DNA of 6,731 nt. Source: Anaerolineaceae bacterium (GTDB lineage: Bacteria; Planctomycetota; Phycisphaerae; FEN-1346; JAACEH01). Shown one piece after another: positions 6,166 to 6,731 of the stretch. Both the position numbers and the translations under genes were made by a program. Where the stretch lies: assembly GCA_011682595.1 (NCBI GenBank), contig JAACEH010000098.1, positions 1 to 6,731 on the forward strand, read 5' to 3'. Below the pieces are notes generated by a model. The model made no database searches. It saw only the letters and a program-made list of their open reading frames with translations, and was not told where the DNA came from. Each line of letters starts with the position of its first letter. Position 1 is the stretch's first letter.

Positions 6166-6731
6166 ATGGACAAACATATGGACGCCAGAGAAATCGACAA
6201 TTCGGCCGCCGAGCCCAGGCCCACGCCTGCCGAAGCGGCTTCGGCAGGCGAAAGCAGGAAGGCCTCCTACTACGAGGCCTCCCAGTGGACCCTTATGCGC
6301 CGCAGGTTCTCCAAGCATAAGATCGCCCTGTGGATGTTGTCGGTGGTCATCCTGCTGTACGTCATCTGTCTGGGCTGCGACTTCTTCGCCCCCTACGATC
6401 CGACCGAGATTCACCCCCGCTGGGTCAACCTGCCGCCGCAGGCCATGCACTTCGGTTTCGTCGAGGGCTTCACGCTGCCGCGCCTTTACCTGGAGCCGGT
6501 CCTCATGCAGCAGAACCCGGTTACGCTGCGCCGCCAATACTACGACGACCACCAGAAGAGGATACCCATCCGTTTCTTTGTCCGCGGCCGCCGGTGGAAG
6601 TTCCTCGGACTCTTTGAGACGAACCTGCACTTCTTCGGCGTTGATGAGTCCGCCGGCCAGACCAGTTTCCTCCTGGGAACCGACAGTCGCGGACAGGACG
6701 TGCTGAGCCGCATGCTCTACGGCGGCAGAAT
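6166..6731 (+). CDS. ABC transporter permease, OppC/DppC family (5' part, runs off window)
   Basis: Second channel subunit of the importer; the first 188 residues are visible. The chosen start is ATG 6166; ATG 6178 (residue 5) is an in-frame alternative, and neither has a strong ribosome-binding site. Residues 1-30 are a low-complexity cytoplasmic tail rich in A, E and S. Residues 32-50 (KASYYEASQWTLMRRRFSKH) match the usual OppC 'W...RRF.KHK.A' lead-in. The first membrane helix is at about 52-75, followed by APYDP. Residues 81-165 form a long periplasmic insertion including IPIRFFVRGRRWKFLGLFET (133-152). It precedes the family hallmark FLLGTDSRGQDVLSRMLYGG (168-187), which in ordinary OppC follows APYDP after a much shorter stretch. 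Comparable insertions occur in a known subgroup of OppC-like permeases (recalled knowledge, not checked). The coupling loop and remaining helices lie outside the window. A perfect palindrome encodes residues 20-29. Confidence 0.93.
   Translation, partial: MDKHMDAREIDNSAAEPRPTPAEAASAGESRKASYYEASQWTLMRRRFSKHKIALWMLSVVILLYVICLGCDFFAPYDPTEIHPRWVNLPPQAMHFGFVEGFTLPRLYLEPVLMQQNPVTLRRQYYDDHQKRIPIRFFVRGRRWKFLGLFETNLHFFGVDESAGQTSFLLGTDSRGQDVLSRMLYGGR
6224..6250. repeat. 27-bp perfect palindrome (12-bp arms, 3-bp loop) inside the oppC-type gene
   Basis: CGCCTGCCGAAG (6224-6235) and CTTCGGCAGGCG (6239-6250) are exact reverse complements around CGG. The element is in frame and encodes residues 20-29 (TPAEAASAGE) of the permease, in its poorly conserved cytoplasmic tail. 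It looks like a small dispersed palindromic element tolerated at a permissive site, but only one copy is in the window, so mobility is not shown. Confidence 0.7.

Noticed and set aside
5606..6166. Plus-strand open frame of 186 codons overlapping the end of the OppB-type gene
   Set aside because: Out-of-frame shadow of the permease, rich in G, R, H and P, with no membrane character.
1..6731. tRNA, rRNA, CRISPR array or insertion sequence
   Set aside because: No cloverleaf, rRNA-like stretch, regularly spaced repeats, transposase motif or terminal inverted repeats seen on either strand.

Overview
The window is GC-rich bacterial chromosomal DNA with strong G/C preference at third codon positions. 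It holds the 5' end of a response-regulator gene, a broken secreted-protein gene, and the start of an ABC-transporter operon. The style of the proteins suggests a Planctomycetota or related PVC-group bacterium, probably an uncultured one: PKD/Ig-like secreted-protein debris, a very long oligopeptide-type solute-binding protein, and an OppC-type permease with a large periplasmic insertion. This placement is an inference from protein style; no rRNA or other marker is present.

Layout. Positions 1-154 (minus strand) are the N-terminal 51 codons of a receiver-domain response regulator. Positions 155-449 are a divergent intergenic region with a weak candidate promoter on each strand and a G-rich tract. 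Positions 450-1490 (plus strand) are a pseudogene. Its reading frame is broken by an exact 5-bp tandem duplication and then by one extra base, which together restore the original frame. The repaired product would carry the tail of a PKD-like fold near its N terminus and a bacterial Ig-like segment near its C terminus. An 11-bp hairpin followed by a T run (1523-1556) is a clear intrinsic terminator and isolates the pseudogene from the operon downstream.

Positions 1719-6731 are the operon: a 1132-residue family 5 solute-binding protein, an OppB/DppB-type permease 3 bp downstream, and the first 188 codons of an OppC/DppC-type permease that runs off the window end. ATPase genes would be expected beyond the edge. 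Together they would import an oligopeptide or similar solute across the inner membrane; the substrate cannot be read from the sequence.

The main novelty is in the binding protein, which is about twice the usual family length. Two copies of a related domain of about 140 residues (residues 336-483 and 559-696) are inserted at two places in the family 5 fold. The N-terminal extension contains a second, unrelated gapless duplication (residues 51-77 and 97-123) reminiscent of the ExbD/TolR periplasmic fold. The OppC partner has an in-frame 27-bp perfect palindrome in its cytoplasmic tail, which could be a small dispersed palindromic element.
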